DNA of 38,180 nt from an uncultured Clostridium sp. Its GTDB lineage: Bacteria > Bacillota > Clostridia > TANB77 > CAG-508. The stretch is taken from NCBI GenBank assembly GCA_947647115.1, contig CANSJB010000003.1:1-38180 (forward strand), in the 5' to 3' direction. Below are positions 18,613 to 26,873 of the stretch, one piece after another (positions within the stretch are counted from its first letter, which is position 1; every line of letters starts with the position of its first letter). A program made the position numbers and the translations under genes. The notes under the pieces are model-generated. The model searched no databases, was not told the origin of the DNA, and saw nothing but the letters and a program-made list of their open reading frames with translations.

Positions 18613-19129
18613 AGAAGTTTTCTAATAATTTATTAATTAAGTTTTCCAACCAACTTTTTTCTTGTGTTACAATAACTTGCTCACTTGCTGGTTCTACATA
18701 GTCTTTTTTAGGAAGATTTACATATACTTTTTGTGTTTCATCTATTTTTTTCATACCTAACATACTAGATGCTGACTTTTCAATGTTTGCTAGGTTAAGG
18801 CTACTTTGGATATTAATTTGTATTTGTTCATTTTCTTTTTGTAAGCTGCTTAATTGTTTTTTTAAGCTTTCATTTCTATTAAAACTTTCTGTAATCATGG
18901 AGTTACGATAACTTATAGCAAATAAAATACTAAAGCCTGCTAAAATATAAATAACTGTTTTTACATGTGGTTTTATATTTTTCTTTTCTTTTTTTACTTG
19001 TTTTTGTTTTTCTTTTGGTTTTAAGGCTGTAGATTTCTTTTTTACATAAGGATTTTTCTTTGTTTCATATTCTGGTTTTAGTTTTCTAGGGCTTGTTTCA
19101 TATTGATATCCTGTCTGCTTATATGCCAT
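18611..19129 (-). CDS. ftsL: FtsL-like cell division protein
   Basis: 172 residues. A Lys-rich cytoplasmic N-terminus (1-52) precedes one membrane segment (about 55-75, VIYILAGFSILFAIS) and an extracellular coiled coil (SLKKQLSSLQKENEQIQINI), then a short motif with SASSMLGM. This is the bitopic FtsL/DivIC plan. FtsL works with DivIB and DivIC to activate the septal synthase. Sequence conservation in the family is low, so the name rests mainly on topology plus position: directly after rsmH, 29 bases apart, as in most Firmicutes. AAGGAGGAG precedes the ATG. Confidence 0.85.
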   Translation of the reverse strand: MAYKQTGYQYETSPRKLKPEYETKKNPYVKKKSTALKPKEKQKQVKKEKKNIKPHVKTVIYILAGFSILFAISYRNSMITESFNRNESLKKQLSSLQKENEQIQINIQSSLNLANIEKSASSMLGMKKIDETQKVYVNLPKKDYVEPASEQVIVTQEKSWLENLINKLLENF

Positions 19130-19158
19130 AAGTTTGTCTCCTCCTTTCTTTTGTGTTT

Positions 19159-20103
19159 TTATGTTTGTATTTTATCCATTCTTTCAAATATTCTTACCTT
19201 TGCACTTTTAGACCTTGGGTTTTCTATCATCTCTTCTTTGGTTGCTATAATAGGCTTTTTGTTTATGATATTACCTAAGGTTTGATAGCCACAAATGCAA
19301 TATGGTAAATCACTTGGGCAACTACACTTGCCTTGCATGTCTAACATTGCATTTTTAACTAGCCTATCTTCTAAGGAATGAAAAGTAATGACTACTAATC
19401 TTCCCCCTTGTTTTAAGCACTGTATCGATTGAATAATGGTTTGATATAATGGTTCTATTTCATTATTTACTTCTATTCTAATGGCTTGGAAAGTTCTTTT
19501 GGCTGGATGCCCTTCTTTTTGCTTTGCTTTTGGAATAGAGTTTTGTATGATTTCTACTAATTCTTTCGTAGTTTCTATTGTTTTATTATTACGTATTTTA
19601 CAAATATTATGGGCAATTTGTTTACTAAACTTTTCTTCCCCATATTCCCAAATGATGTTTGCCAATTTTTCTTCTGGATAGGTATTTACTACTTCTTTTG
19701 CTGTTATTCCAGTGGAGGTGTCCATTCTCATGTCTAAAGTACTATTCCCCATGTAACTAAAGCCTCTGGCTCTTTCATCTAGTTGGTAGGAAGAAACCCC
19801 CAAGTCTAGTAAAATTCCATCTACCTGACTAGTTTCAAGTTCTTGCAAAATAGTTTGTATGTCATCATGGTTTCCATGAATATAAGTTACATTAGGATAA
19901 TTCTTTAATGTTTGGGAGGCTGCTTTTAATGCTTGACTATCTCTATCAATGCCAATTAGTTTACCTTTATCAGATAGTCTTTTTACAATTTCTAAGCTAT
20001 GCCCTGCTCCACCTAAAGTGCCATCTACATAAATACCATCTTGTTTTATATTTAAGGCTTGTATACATTCTTCTAATAAAACAGGTTTATGTTTAAATTC
20101 CAT
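19159..20103 (-). CDS. rsmH: 16S rRNA (cytosine1402-N4)-methyltransferase RsmH
   Basis: 314 residues, normal length. It N4-methylates C1402 in the 16S rRNA decoding centre using SAM. The opening FKHKPVLLEECIQAL, the SAM-binding loop VDGTLGGAGHS, GIDRDSQAL, LLDLGVSSYQLDE with GFSYM and LDMRMD, FQAIRIEVNNE and the late VITFHSLEDRLVKN are all family signatures. I chose ATG 20103 over a TTG at 20142 because homology begins at this Met. The ribosome binding site is weak. Upstream is an unusual 386-base leader region, and ftsL follows. Confidence 0.95.
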   Translation of the reverse strand: MEFKHKPVLLEECIQALNIKQDGIYVDGTLGGAGHSLEIVKRLSDKGKLIGIDRDSQALKAASQTLKNYPNVTYIHGNHDDIQTILQELETSQVDGILLDLGVSSYQLDERARGFSYMGNSTLDMRMDTSTGITAKEVVNTYPEEKLANIIWEYGEEKFSKQIAHNICKIRNNKTIETTKELVEIIQNSIPKAKQKEGHPAKRTFQAIRIEVNNEIEPLYQTIIQSIQCLKQGGRLVVITFHSLEDRLVKNAMLDMQGKCSCPSDLPYCICGYQTLGNIINKKPIIATKEEMIENPRSKSAKVRIFERMDKIQT

Positions 20104-20489
20104 TGTGCCTGAAAATTTCCTTTCTTTTTTATGATAGCACAAGCAGTTGGTATGATGATACCAACTGTATGCTAATTTTTTAAATTGTTTATTCTTTTGT
20201 TTTTTTAGACATTTCTTTTGTTCTTTCTTTTATTTTATATCTTTGGTAGGTAAGGAAATTTTTTTAAAATGAAGTTAGTTATCTTTTGTAATTTCTTTTT
20301 TTGTTTTTTATCTTTTGTAAAATTTTAATTTTTTTCTTTTGTAAAAGGTTGGTTATTTCTTTGTCTTTTGTGGTTTTTTTTCTTTTGTAAAATTTTTTCT
20401 TTTGTAATTTTTTTCTTTGGTAATTTTAATTTTTTGTCCTTTGTGTTTTTTAGATTTTCTTTTGTTTAATTTATATAAACTTTTGCAAG
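20104..20489 (-). repeat. mraZ-rsmH intergenic region with repeated TCTTTTGT octamers and a hairpin
   Basis: No gene fits here. The plus strand carries nine exact TCTTTTGT octamers between 20193 and 20465 (ACAAAAGA on the coding strand) plus variants with TTTGGT, at irregular spacing, in nearly pure A/T. Close to rsmH is a perfect 10-bp hairpin, CAGTTGGTAT / ATACCAACTG, at 20144-20167. In most Firmicutes mraZ and rsmH are nearly adjacent, so this gap is unusually long. Confidence 0.7.
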
Positions 20490-20921
20490 TTATATACCAA
20501 GCATTGTCATGTTTTCAGCTATTTCATCTGCTGAAATATTTTCATCACTATTGTAAGATTTCCATTTTTCTTTGTTCCAAATTTCAATTCTAGTACCTAC
20601 ACCAATGATAACAGCGTCTTTTTCTAAGTTTGCATATTCTCTCAGATTACCTGAAATTAAGAATCTACCTTGTTTATCTATTTCACATTCTGTAGCACCA
20701 GATAAGAAGAATCTTACAAAGTCTCTAGCGTTTTTATTTGTAAGTGGTAGTGTTTTTAGTTTTTCTTCAAAGTTTGCCCATTCTGTTTGTGAGAAACCAA
20801 ATAAGCAGCCATCTAATCCTTTAGTTATGATGAATTTTTCGCCCATATCTTCTCTTATTTTAGCTGGTAGAATTAATCTACCTTTTACATCAAGAGAATG
20901 CTCATATTCACCTATTAACAT
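20490..20921 (-). CDS. mraZ: Transcriptional regulator MraZ
   Basis: 143 residues, exactly the family length. Two AbrB-like half-domains carry the motifs [17 protein letters not shown] (about 9-25) and [19 protein letters not shown] (about 78-96), the paired DxxGR signatures of MraZ. MraZ forms a ring that binds direct repeats upstream of its own gene and represses the dcw operon. Its operator and promoter are visible upstream at 20949-21010. The start at 20921 has GAGGTGAG at good spacing. Confidence 0.97.
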   Translation of the reverse strand: MLIGEYEHSLDVKGRLILPAKIREDMGEKFIITKGLDGCLFGFSQTEWANFEEKLKTLPLTNKNARDFVRFFLSGATECEIDKQGRFLISGNLREYANLEKDAVIIGVGTRIEIWNKEKWKSYNSDENISADEIAENMTMLGI

Positions 20922-20948
20922 TATTTCTCACCTCACTAACATTTTGTT

Positions 20949-20974
20949 CCACTTTCCACCACTTCTCTCCACTT
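20949..20974 (-). promoter_or_regulatory. MraZ operator: three AAGTGG repeats at 10-bp spacing
   Basis: On the coding strand AAGTGG occurs three times, at 20974-20969, 20964-20959 and 20954-20949, each exactly 10 bp apart. This matches the known MraZ-binding repeats (GTGG cores at one helical turn) and lies between the promoter and the mraZ start. Confidence 0.9.
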
Positions 20975-20981
20975 CAATTAG

Positions 20982-21010
20982 ATTTTAATACAAGATATCA
21001 GAAATAGCAA
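20982..21010 (-). promoter_or_regulatory. mraZ: mraZ promoter
   Basis: TTGCTA (21005-21010), a 17-base spacer and TAAAAT (20982-20987). The operator begins 7 bases downstream of the -10 box, so MraZ bound there would overlap the start of transcription. Confidence 0.8.
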
Positions 21011-21041
21011 GTGTTTTTTGAAAATTTTTTAATTTTTTTTA

Positions 21042-21086
21042 TAAAATAAAAAGAAGCTAAGAAATTTTTATTTTTTCTTAGCTTCT
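21042..21086 (-). terminator. Terminator after the Fic gene
   Basis: Stem AGAAGCTAAGAAA / TTTCTTAGCTTCT followed by TTTTATTTT on the minus strand. It overlaps the Fic stop codon and insulates mraZ from the toxin operon. Confidence 0.85.
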
Positions 21087-21672
21087 ATATCGCTTTATTT
21101 TCTAAGCATTTTTCTATAATTTGTTCTAACTTAGTGGTATCTATAATTGATTCTATGCTGGCTTCTAAAATTTGTTTTGGTGGTACTTTTTTTAAGTTTA
21201 GGATATAACCATTTTTTAAAGCCAGTTGTCTAATAAATTCTCGGTTTGTTCTGCCATTGCCTTCTCGGAAGGGATGTAATACATTTAGTTCTGATAAATA
21301 ATAGGCTAGTTTTTTTGCCAAAGTAGATTTTTCTAAACCAATTAAATCGTTTTCTTGTTTTAGCTTATCTAATAATTTTTCTAGTTCTTTTTCTATGTAT
21401 TCCCACATAGCAAAACGAAATTCATCTTTTGCGATGTTTTCTTCTCTTAATTTACCTGCAAATGGATAGATATCTTCGAATAAATACTGATGAATAGATA
21501 AAAAATGAGCCTTGTCAAAATTTCCTGTTATCCCTTTTTGTCTTAATGCTAATGACTTGGCCGCTGTAATTTTTGCTTCATAATATTGAATTTGTTTTGT
21601 ATCTTTGATATTTAATTTATTAATTAATACATTTGTATTTTCATAACAATATTTTGAGCTTTGTTGTTTCAT
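21085..21672 (-). CDS. Fic-family (Fido) protein, probable AMPylating toxin
   Basis: 195 residues, a compact Fic protein. The active-site motif is complete at 133-144, HPFREGNGRTNR (HxFx[D/E]GNGRxxR), with catalytic His 133. The upstream flap segment FAGKLREENIAKDEFRFA (about 71-88) is also typical. Such proteins transfer AMP from ATP to hydroxyl groups of targets such as gyrase subunits. The protein has no N-terminal inhibitory helix of its own, fitting class I regulation by a separate antitoxin, and a small VbhA-like gene ends 15 bases upstream on the same strand. It lies between trmL and mraZ as a self-contained cassette with its own promoter and terminator. Confidence 0.9.
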   Translation of the reverse strand: MKQQSSKYCYENTNVLINKLNIKDTKQIQYYEAKITAAKSLALRQKGITGNFDKAHFLSIHQYLFEDIYPFAGKLREENIAKDEFRFAMWEYIEKELEKLLDKLKQENDLIGLEKSTLAKKLAYYLSELNVLHPFREGNGRTNREFIRQLALKNGYILNLKKVPPKQILEASIESIIDTTKLEQIIEKCLENKAI

Positions 21673-21687
21673 TTAAATACCTACCCT

Positions 21688-21858
21688 TTAATGAATTGGT
21701 TGTTCTTTAATCATTTGAATTAAGTCTGGCATTGCTATTTGTTCACTAGCAAACATCTTAAACATATTGATATCATTTTGTGAAATTTCCATTCCTTCTA
21801 TGGCTAAATCATTTTGGATATTTTCTATATTAAAATTAAATAATTCTTCATTAAACAT
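21688..21858 (-). CDS. VbhA-like small antitoxin for the Fic protein
   Basis: 56 residues from ATG 21858 behind AAGGAGG. The core NDLAIEGMEISQNDINMFKM resembles the VbhA inhibitory helix and the following segment, where Glu of the [S/T]xxxE[G/N] motif blocks ATP binding in the Fic site. Here the EG pair is present but the residue four before Glu is Asp rather than Ser/Thr. The later MFASEQIAMPDLIQMI matches the C-terminal helix of VbhA-type antitoxins. Position directly before the Fic gene supports the call. Confidence 0.75.
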   Translation of the reverse strand: MFNEELFNFNIENIQNDLAIEGMEISQNDINMFKMFASEQIAMPDLIQMIKEQPIH

Positions 21859-21916
21859 TTTATTATCCTCCTTAAATTAGGATTTGTGGCCTTTTATTTT
21901 ACACACCACTATTCTT

Positions 21917-21922
21917 ATTATA
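21917..21922 (-). promoter_or_regulatory. Extended -10 promoter of the VbhA-Fic operon
   Basis: TATAAT preceded by TGG, an extended -10 element; the -35 region is weak. It lies about 60 bases upstream of the antitoxin ATG and just past the trmL stop. Confidence 0.6.
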
Positions 21923-21953
21923 CCACAAAAAGCTTAAAAAGTACAGGTATATC

Positions 21954-22449
21954 TTAAAAATAGTTACTAATTTGCTCTAACTTTTCAAAGCCTATTTGTC
22001 TAAATACTTCATAGGCTACAATTGCTACAGAGTTTGATAAGTTTAAAGAGCGTAAATGCTCCCTCATTGGAATACGAATGGTATGGCTTAAATGCTCCTG
22101 TAGTAAATCTTCTGGCAAGCCTTTGGTTTCTTTTCCAAATAATATAAATAGCTCTTGTTGATTTGTATAATTTATATCTGAATAACAATGCTTTCCTTTT
22201 GTGGTTGCAAAATACATTGCATTTTCTTGCATCGCATATTTTTCTAAAAACTCAGTTAATGATTCATGTAGTTCTATTTGTAATTTATCCCAATAGTCTA
22301 GCCCTGCTCGTTTTAAGTATTTATCTGTAATCTCAAAACCTAATGGTTTTACTAGGTGCAGTTTTGCTCCGAATAGCTGCACAAGTTCTTGCTATATTTC
22401 CTGTATTTTGTGGTATTTCTGGCTCTACCATCACAATGTTTAATTTCAT
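21954..22449 (-). CDS. trmL: tRNA (cytidine/uridine-34-2'-O)-methyltransferase TrmL, read through one CGGA shift
   Basis: SPOUT-class enzyme that 2'-O-methylates the wobble base of tRNA-Leu. From ATG 22449 the protein begins [20 protein letters not shown], the family N-terminus, and at residue 27 the frame breaks at ATT-C-GGA-GCA. Skipping the C gives [18 protein letters not shown] and continues through [33 protein letters not shown], the knot and SAM-binding motifs. Corrected length is 164 residues, typical for TrmL. The ATG overlaps the stop of the upstream gene by four bases (ATGA), showing the true start lies before the shift. Confidence 0.9.
22368..22371 (-). other. CGGA recoding site in trmL
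   Basis: Coding strand ATT-C-GGA-GCA; skipping the C restores Gly 27 of the conserved RTCAA-(x)-GA-LHLV segment. Unshifted reading gives unrelated residues after codon 26. Confidence 0.85.
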
Positions 22450-23195
22450 TTGCTTTCCCCTTTATTTCGTATTTTATTTAGCCTTTCTATAATGCTTACT
22501 CCACCTTGTTTTGGCTTTCTTTGTAGATGCTCTTTATCTTGTTTATTTGAAAATATCATATCCATAATATTATCTGGATAATGTGCATCCAAAAATTTCT
22601 CTAATTTTGTGCTTGCTTGTTTATTTTGTGTTCTTTCATATTGTCTAATTCCTGCTAAACTAGAAATGACAATATTAAAAATCATAAATACCATAAATAC
22701 AGTAGTCATAATTTTTATATTCTTATTCATATAATTAAATTCATCTAATTTTTTAGTATAAGGATATAATACTTTAATAAATACAATACCTGCCATTCCC
22801 CATACAAAACTATATATTAGGCTAGTTCTACCATTTAAATTAAATAACATGTTTCCATATTCCCATGAAACAGTACCAAATATACATTCTTGTAAATAGG
22901 AAAATAGATATTCTGTCATTCCTCCTAAAAACATAGTATATAAAAAAATTTTTATACAACTTATTTGTCTGGTGTTATTTGGAGTTGCTCCTGTTATTTT
23001 GGGAATCAGTAAATAAAAAATAACAGCTCCTGCTCCATATACTGGTATAAATGGACCATAAATAACCCCTTGCCTTATTTTAAACTGTCCTTCTCTTACA
23101 ATGCAAAAAATAGTTTCTGCAATACAGCCAATTAAACTTGCAATTGTAAAAATCCAAAATAGTTTACTAAACTCTTTTTTCGTTTTTTGCTCCAT
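22446..23195 (-). CDS. CmpB-like polytopic membrane protein (putative ABC transporter permease family)
   Basis: 249 residues with about five membrane segments. The N-terminal half carries the family pattern [18 protein letters not shown], then [20 protein letters not shown], matching the ABC_trans_CmpB (PF06541) signature of an [R/Q]G-YGP-PIYG motif. A long cytoplasmic C-terminus (from about 185) is basic. The family name suggests a transporter permease, but no ATP-binding partner is near and the function is not established. Its stop overlaps the trmL start by four bases, so the two are translationally linked. Confidence 0.75.
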   Translation of the reverse strand: MEQKTKKEFSKLFWIFTIASLIGCIAETIFCIVREGQFKIRQGVIYGPFIPVYGAGAVIFYLLIPKITGATPNNTRQISCIKIFLYTMFLGGMTEYLFSYLQECIFGTVSWEYGNMLFNLNGRTSLIYSFVWGMAGIVFIKVLYPYTKKLDEFNYMNKNIKIMTTVFMVFMIFNIVISSLAGIRQYERTQNKQASTKLEKFLDAHYPDNIMDMIFSNKQDKEHLQRKPKQGGVSIIERLNKIRNKGESK

Positions 23196-23271
23196 TTTTT
23201 CATCCCTTTTTCATTCTTTTATTTATTATATCATTCTTTTTTTGAATTTTTATTAACAATTTCTTAAAATT

Positions 23272-23317
23272 AAAAAACTCCTTTTTATAGATATTCTCAT
23301 ATCTACAAAAAGAAGAA
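23272..23317 (-). terminator. Terminator after the sortase gene
   Basis: Long stem TTTTTGTAGATA / TATCTATAAAAA with outer CTTC/GGAG pairs, followed by TTTTTTAATTTT on the minus strand, 15 bases past the sortase stop. Confidence 0.8.
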
Positions 23318-23331
23318 TTATTTATATTTTA

Positions 23332-24075
23332 TTATACTTCTCTTAGTTTTACAATCAATCTTTGTTTACCATGATTGGTACAAGTAATTAAAGTAAGTTC
23401 TCTTTGTCCATTGGTTAATTGGCTTGTACATCTTGTGTCTGTTGGCTCTACAATGTATTGATTATATACTTTATATTGAATGGTTCTACCTGAATTATCA
23501 GTTAATTCTGCTATATCTCCATTTTGTAGTTTATGTAATTTTCCAAACATTTTACCATTTGAGTAATAGTGTCCTACGATACAATAATTTCCTACTTCAT
23601 TTGCATAGTATGCTGCCCCTTCTTCTTCCCCTTTTGGTCCCCAGTAATAGTTAAGTGAAACATATAGTAGCTCTGGTGATGTTTTAGAGAGAATTGGATA
23701 TTCTAGGTTGATTTTTGGTATTTTTAATATGGCTGCTGTAGTATATTTTATACCATCTTTTGATTTGTATACTTTAGTATCAATGGCAGGTTTGGTTATA
23801 ACTGTAGGTTTATTTTCTTCTGGTTCATTTAAAACAACTATAATTACATCATCTTCTGCTTGTTTGATAGTATCATCTTCTTTATATTGCAAATCTGCTA
23901 GTATTTCTTGTGATACTTGCTCACTTTTATTTCGGTCATATTCTGCATAAATGTAATAAGAAAATAAAAGGCATATTAAAAAAACAGATAAAAAGAACTC
24001 TAGTTTATAGATAATCTTCTTTTTCTTCATTTCTGGTGTAACATATAATTTTTCAGTTGTTAATATTTGATTCAT
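23332..24075 (-). CDS. Sortase
   Basis: 247 residues. One membrane anchor at about 26-44 (LEFFLSVFLICLLFSYYIYA) puts the catalytic domain outside. The sortase barrel begins at ILKIPKINLEYPIL. The catalytic residues are the His in VGHYYSNGKMFGKLHKL (near 168), the Cys in ELTLITCTNHG (near 232, TLxTC motif) and the Arg in KQRLIVKL. The sequence pattern around His resembles class D/E-type sortases, though the class is uncertain. It would cleave LPXTG-like signals and join proteins to the wall; the giant protease with LPATG, about 6 kb away, is a plausible substrate. An AGGAG lies upstream of ATG 24075. Confidence 0.9.
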   Translation of the reverse strand: MNQILTTEKLYVTPEMKKKKIIYKLEFFLSVFLICLLFSYYIYAEYDRNKSEQVSQEILADLQYKEDDTIKQAEDDVIIVVLNEPEENKPTVITKPAIDTKVYKSKDGIKYTTAAILKIPKINLEYPILSKTSPELLYVSLNYYWGPKGEEEGAAYYANEVGNYCIVGHYYSNGKMFGKLHKLQNGDIAELTDNSGRTIQYKVYNQYIVEPTDTRCTSQLTNGQRELTLITCTNHGKQRLIVKLREV

Positions 24076-24163
24076 GAAGACTTACCTGCTCCTTTCATTT
24101 TTTCCTACATATTTATTATACCATTTCTTTTTTAATTTTGAAAGAGCATTTTTGAAATTTTTT

Positions 24164-25402
24164 TTACCAATTTAAGGTTTTATATTTTCTTTTATAACTT
24201 AGGTCTTTTCCTATTAGGTATAGTCTTCTTCTAATACTTCTATCTTTTTTATATTTTAAAGGTTGGGCTACTTTTTTTTCTTTTATTAACTCTAATGCCT
24301 TTTTTCTTAATGGTTCACTTGTTACATATTTTTTTATCACACTATTTGGTACAAATTTTAATAATACTTGTTGTTTTTCTAACTTGTAGTCTTTTTCTTT
24401 ATGGTAAATTAGGTCATCTACTAAATATTGTATTAAGTTATGACCACAAGCAGTTAAATAATAACTACATCTTGCTTGTCTTGGGTTTATTTCTAATACT
24501 TTATATTTTTTATCTCGACTGTCATATTTTAAATCAAATTCGGCAAAGCCTTGATAACCTATTTTTTCCATAAACTCTTTTAATGGTGTAACAATGTCAT
24601 CACTGTCTCCATGTTCATTAAAGCCATTAATAAGGACTGTGCAGTTTCCTATTCCTCCTGGGTTTCTTTCTTGTAGACCGATTTGTGCAAAAGTACTTAA
24701 TTGCATTTTCTTGTTTTTACTGCAATAGCATGCTACATCAAATAAAGCACAATCATCTCCTGGAATAAACTCTTGTATGACTAAATTACTAGTATATCCT
24801 GCGTTTTCTATTTTATCAACTACCTCTTGTAATTCCTGTCTTGTATGAACTTTATATACTTTATACATTCCCTCAAATTTGTGACTATGATATTCTATGT
24901 TATTTCCCGGTTTTATAATTAATGGATACATTAGGCTTTTTATTTTTTCTTCGTCTAGTTTTTCTTTTTTTCCACATGGATAAATATAGGTTTTAGGTAC
25001 ATTTAAAGTGCCATCTTGAAAGGTTTGATAAAATACATCTTTTACTAGTATTTTATTTAAAATTTCCAAGTTAGGATAGTTATGTACATATTTTTTATCT
25101 AGTTGATTTTGATTTTCTACTAATAGCCTTACTAGTTCATCACTTGTAACAATTACTAATATGGTAGATGCTTCTTGCGTTTTGGCATATTCGTTTAGTG
25201 CTTGTACAAAACCTTGTGGTGTTTCTAAGTCTGGTTCTTGCTTAAAATGCACTATTTTACTATAGGAAACAACTCCAAGGGCTCTTTTGCCAATCACATT
25301 TACTTTTTGCCCATATAATTCATGATAACACCTTGCCATACAGTAAGCATTAAAATCACTACCTAAAATTAACACATTAAAATCTTTTTCCTTTTCTTTC
25401 AT
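24164..25402 (-). CDS. ATP-grasp carboxylate-amine ligase
   Basis: 412 residues. The N-terminal domain starts NVLILGSDFNAYCMARCYHE; the ATP-grasp fold follows with YPLIIKPGNN (ATP-binding Lys), LVIQEFIPGDD, and the metal-binding end VLEINPRQARCSYYLTACG (E and N ligands). The C-terminal ~60 residues are strongly basic. Members of this group join an amino acid to a carboxylate; one characterised relative type is the D-aspartate ligase that adds the peptidoglycan side-chain residue. The adjacent racemase gene 52 bases upstream suggests a D-amino-acid substrate. That link is inference, and other carboxylate-amine ligations are possible. AAGGAGG supports ATG 25402. Confidence 0.75.
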   Translation of the reverse strand: MKEKEKDFNVLILGSDFNAYCMARCYHELYGQKVNVIGKRALGVVSYSKIVHFKQEPDLETPQGFVQALNEYAKTQEASTILVIVTSDELVRLLVENQNQLDKKYVHNYPNLEILNKILVKDVFYQTFQDGTLNVPKTYIYPCGKKEKLDEEKIKSLMYPLIIKPGNNIEYHSHKFEGMYKVYKVHTRQELQEVVDKIENAGYTSNLVIQEFIPGDDCALFDVACYCSKNKKMQLSTFAQIGLQERNPGGIGNCTVLINGFNEHGDSDDIVTPLKEFMEKIGYQGFAEFDLKYDSRDKKYKVLEINPRQARCSYYLTACGHNLIQYLVDDLIYHKEKDYKLEKQQVLLKFVPNSVIKKYVTSEPLRKKALELIKEKKVAQPLKYKKDRSIRRRLYLIGKDLSYKRKYKTLNW

Positions 25403-25454
25403 CCCTATTCCTCCTTTGTTTTATTTTTGCAGTATTTTATCTTTTTTTGCTTTA

Positions 25455-26654
25455 TCACTGTTTTTCTATGATTTCTACTATTTGACCATCTTTTTTTAGT
25501 ACTCTTGGTACCCATTCATTAAACATACAGCCGCTTTCATATACACTTGTCCCAATATATCTTGCAACCTCTGCCATATCTAAATTTTCCCCTATTAAAG
25601 TTACTCTATCTTTTGTATGTACACTATCATCTACTTTGGCGATAACCATTCCCATATTTACTTCTCCAATTAGGTTATATCTTTTGCCATTTATAATAAT
25701 TTGTCTGCCTCTGTTTTTTCTGCTAAAGCCGTCTGCATAACCAATTGGAATAATGGCTATATACATATCTTCTGGCGCTTCATAAATTCTGCCATACCCT
25801 ACAAAACTGCCTTTTTTAATTTTTTTAACTTGCATTACTTCACTATATAAACTAAAGGCTGGCTTTAGGTTAATGTCTACTGTCGTTATTGTTTTACTAA
25901 TATGATGTTTTTTGTTATGATACCTTCTTTTTAGTTTTCTTAGGTAGTTTAAAAAGCCCTTTGGTAGTGGCTTTGGTGTAGTATTATACCCATATAAGAT
26001 AATACCTAAACGAATCCCGTTAGCAAATGGTATTTTTTCATGATTTAATAAAGTTTGGCTTCTTCCTAAATGAACAATTGGAATTTGTGCTAAGTCTATT
26101 TGTGATGTTAGCTCTTCAAATTTGGCTAACTGATTGTCCCACGAAGTATCATAAATGCCATCTGTTGCAAAATGAGTAAAAATACCTTCTAATAAAATGT
26201 TAGATTTATTTTGTAAAGTCTCTACTACTTCTTTTATCTGGGTAGCATCCCTAAATCCTAATCTGCAAAGTCCTGTATCTACCTTAATGTGTACTTTTAA
26301 AGTTTTTACTATTTCTTCTTTTTTTAGTTGGTCAAAATATTCATAATCATGTACAGTTATTGTAATGTTATTTTCTATACATTCTTTTATATATTTAATA
26401 TCAATTGGTTCTAAGCATAATATGGGAATTTCGACTTTGTCTTTTCTTAAACTAATTGCTTCTTCTAAAGATGCTACTGCCAAATAGTTTATTCCACTTT
26501 CTACTAGATATTTTGCTATTTTATCACTATGTCCATATGCATTGCCTTTTACCACTCCAAAATAATATTCATAGTTTGGATATTTGCTTACAATTTCTTT
26601 GACATTATTTTGCAGATTATCTATATTGATTTCTATATAGGTATTTCTATACAT
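25455..26654 (-). CDS. alr: Alanine-racemase-family PLP enzyme
   Basis: 399 residues, full length. The PLP lysine is Lys 36 in GVVKGNAYGHS (family: VVKANAYGHG). HIKVDTGLCRLGF, EGIFTHFATDG, HLGRSQTLL, GIRLGIILYG and the second-domain catalytic Tyr region VGYGRIYEAPEDMYIAIIPIGYADGFSR are all present. In the substrate-contact motif the usual MD pair is changed: GEVNMGMVIAKVDD instead of a CMDQ-like stretch. Racemisation of L- and D-alanine for wall synthesis is the default role, but the altered motif and the ATP-grasp partner leave room for another amino acid. An AGAGAGGAAAAG precedes the ATG. Confidence 0.85.
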   Translation of the reverse strand: MYRNTYIEINIDNLQNNVKEIVSKYPNYEYYFGVVKGNAYGHSDKIAKYLVESGINYLAVASLEEAISLRKDKVEIPILCLEPIDIKYIKECIENNITITVHDYEYFDQLKKEEIVKTLKVHIKVDTGLCRLGFRDATQIKEVVETLQNKSNILLEGIFTHFATDGIYDTSWDNQLAKFEELTSQIDLAQIPIVHLGRSQTLLNHEKIPFANGIRLGIILYGYNTTPKPLPKGFLNYLRKLKRRYHNKKHHISKTITTVDINLKPAFSLYSEVMQVKKIKKGSFVGYGRIYEAPEDMYIAIIPIGYADGFSRKNRGRQIIINGKRYNLIGEVNMGMVIAKVDDSVHTKDRVTLIGENLDMAEVARYIGTSVYESGCMFNEWVPRVLKKDGQIVEIIEKQ

Positions 26655-26755
26655 TCTTTTCCTCTCTTTTCTTTTTTATTTTGTTTATTATATCATAATT
26701 TTTCATTTTGTAAATGTCTCTTTTGGCACTTTAATTCTAAAATCAAACCATAAAA

Positions 26756-26787
26756 GGGATGTATCACTAAACTAAGTTTTACATCCC
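26756..26787 (-). terminator. Possible second hairpin terminator downstream of hup
   Basis: GGGATGT / ACATCCC stem with an 18-base loop, followed on the minus strand by TTTT. It is weaker than the hairpin just upstream and could equally act on the plus strand. Confidence 0.4.
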
Positions 26788-26800
26788 TATAGTTGATTGC

Positions 26801-26838
26801 AAAAAAAGGCACTTTTTAGGTATGTTCCTAAAAGTGCC
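26801..26838 (-). terminator. Terminator after hup
   Basis: Stem GGCACTTTTAGG / CCTAAAAAGTGCC (one bulged base, 5-6 base loop) directly followed by seven T residues on the minus strand, 36 bases past the hup stop. Confidence 0.85.
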
Positions 26839-26873
26839 AAATATGAATTCATATAATTTATATAAATTTCTGT

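Noticed and set aside
20193..20465. CRISPR array in the mraZ-rsmH gap
   Set aside because: The repeated unit is 8 bases with irregular 8-60 base spacing in low-complexity sequence; no cas genes are near.
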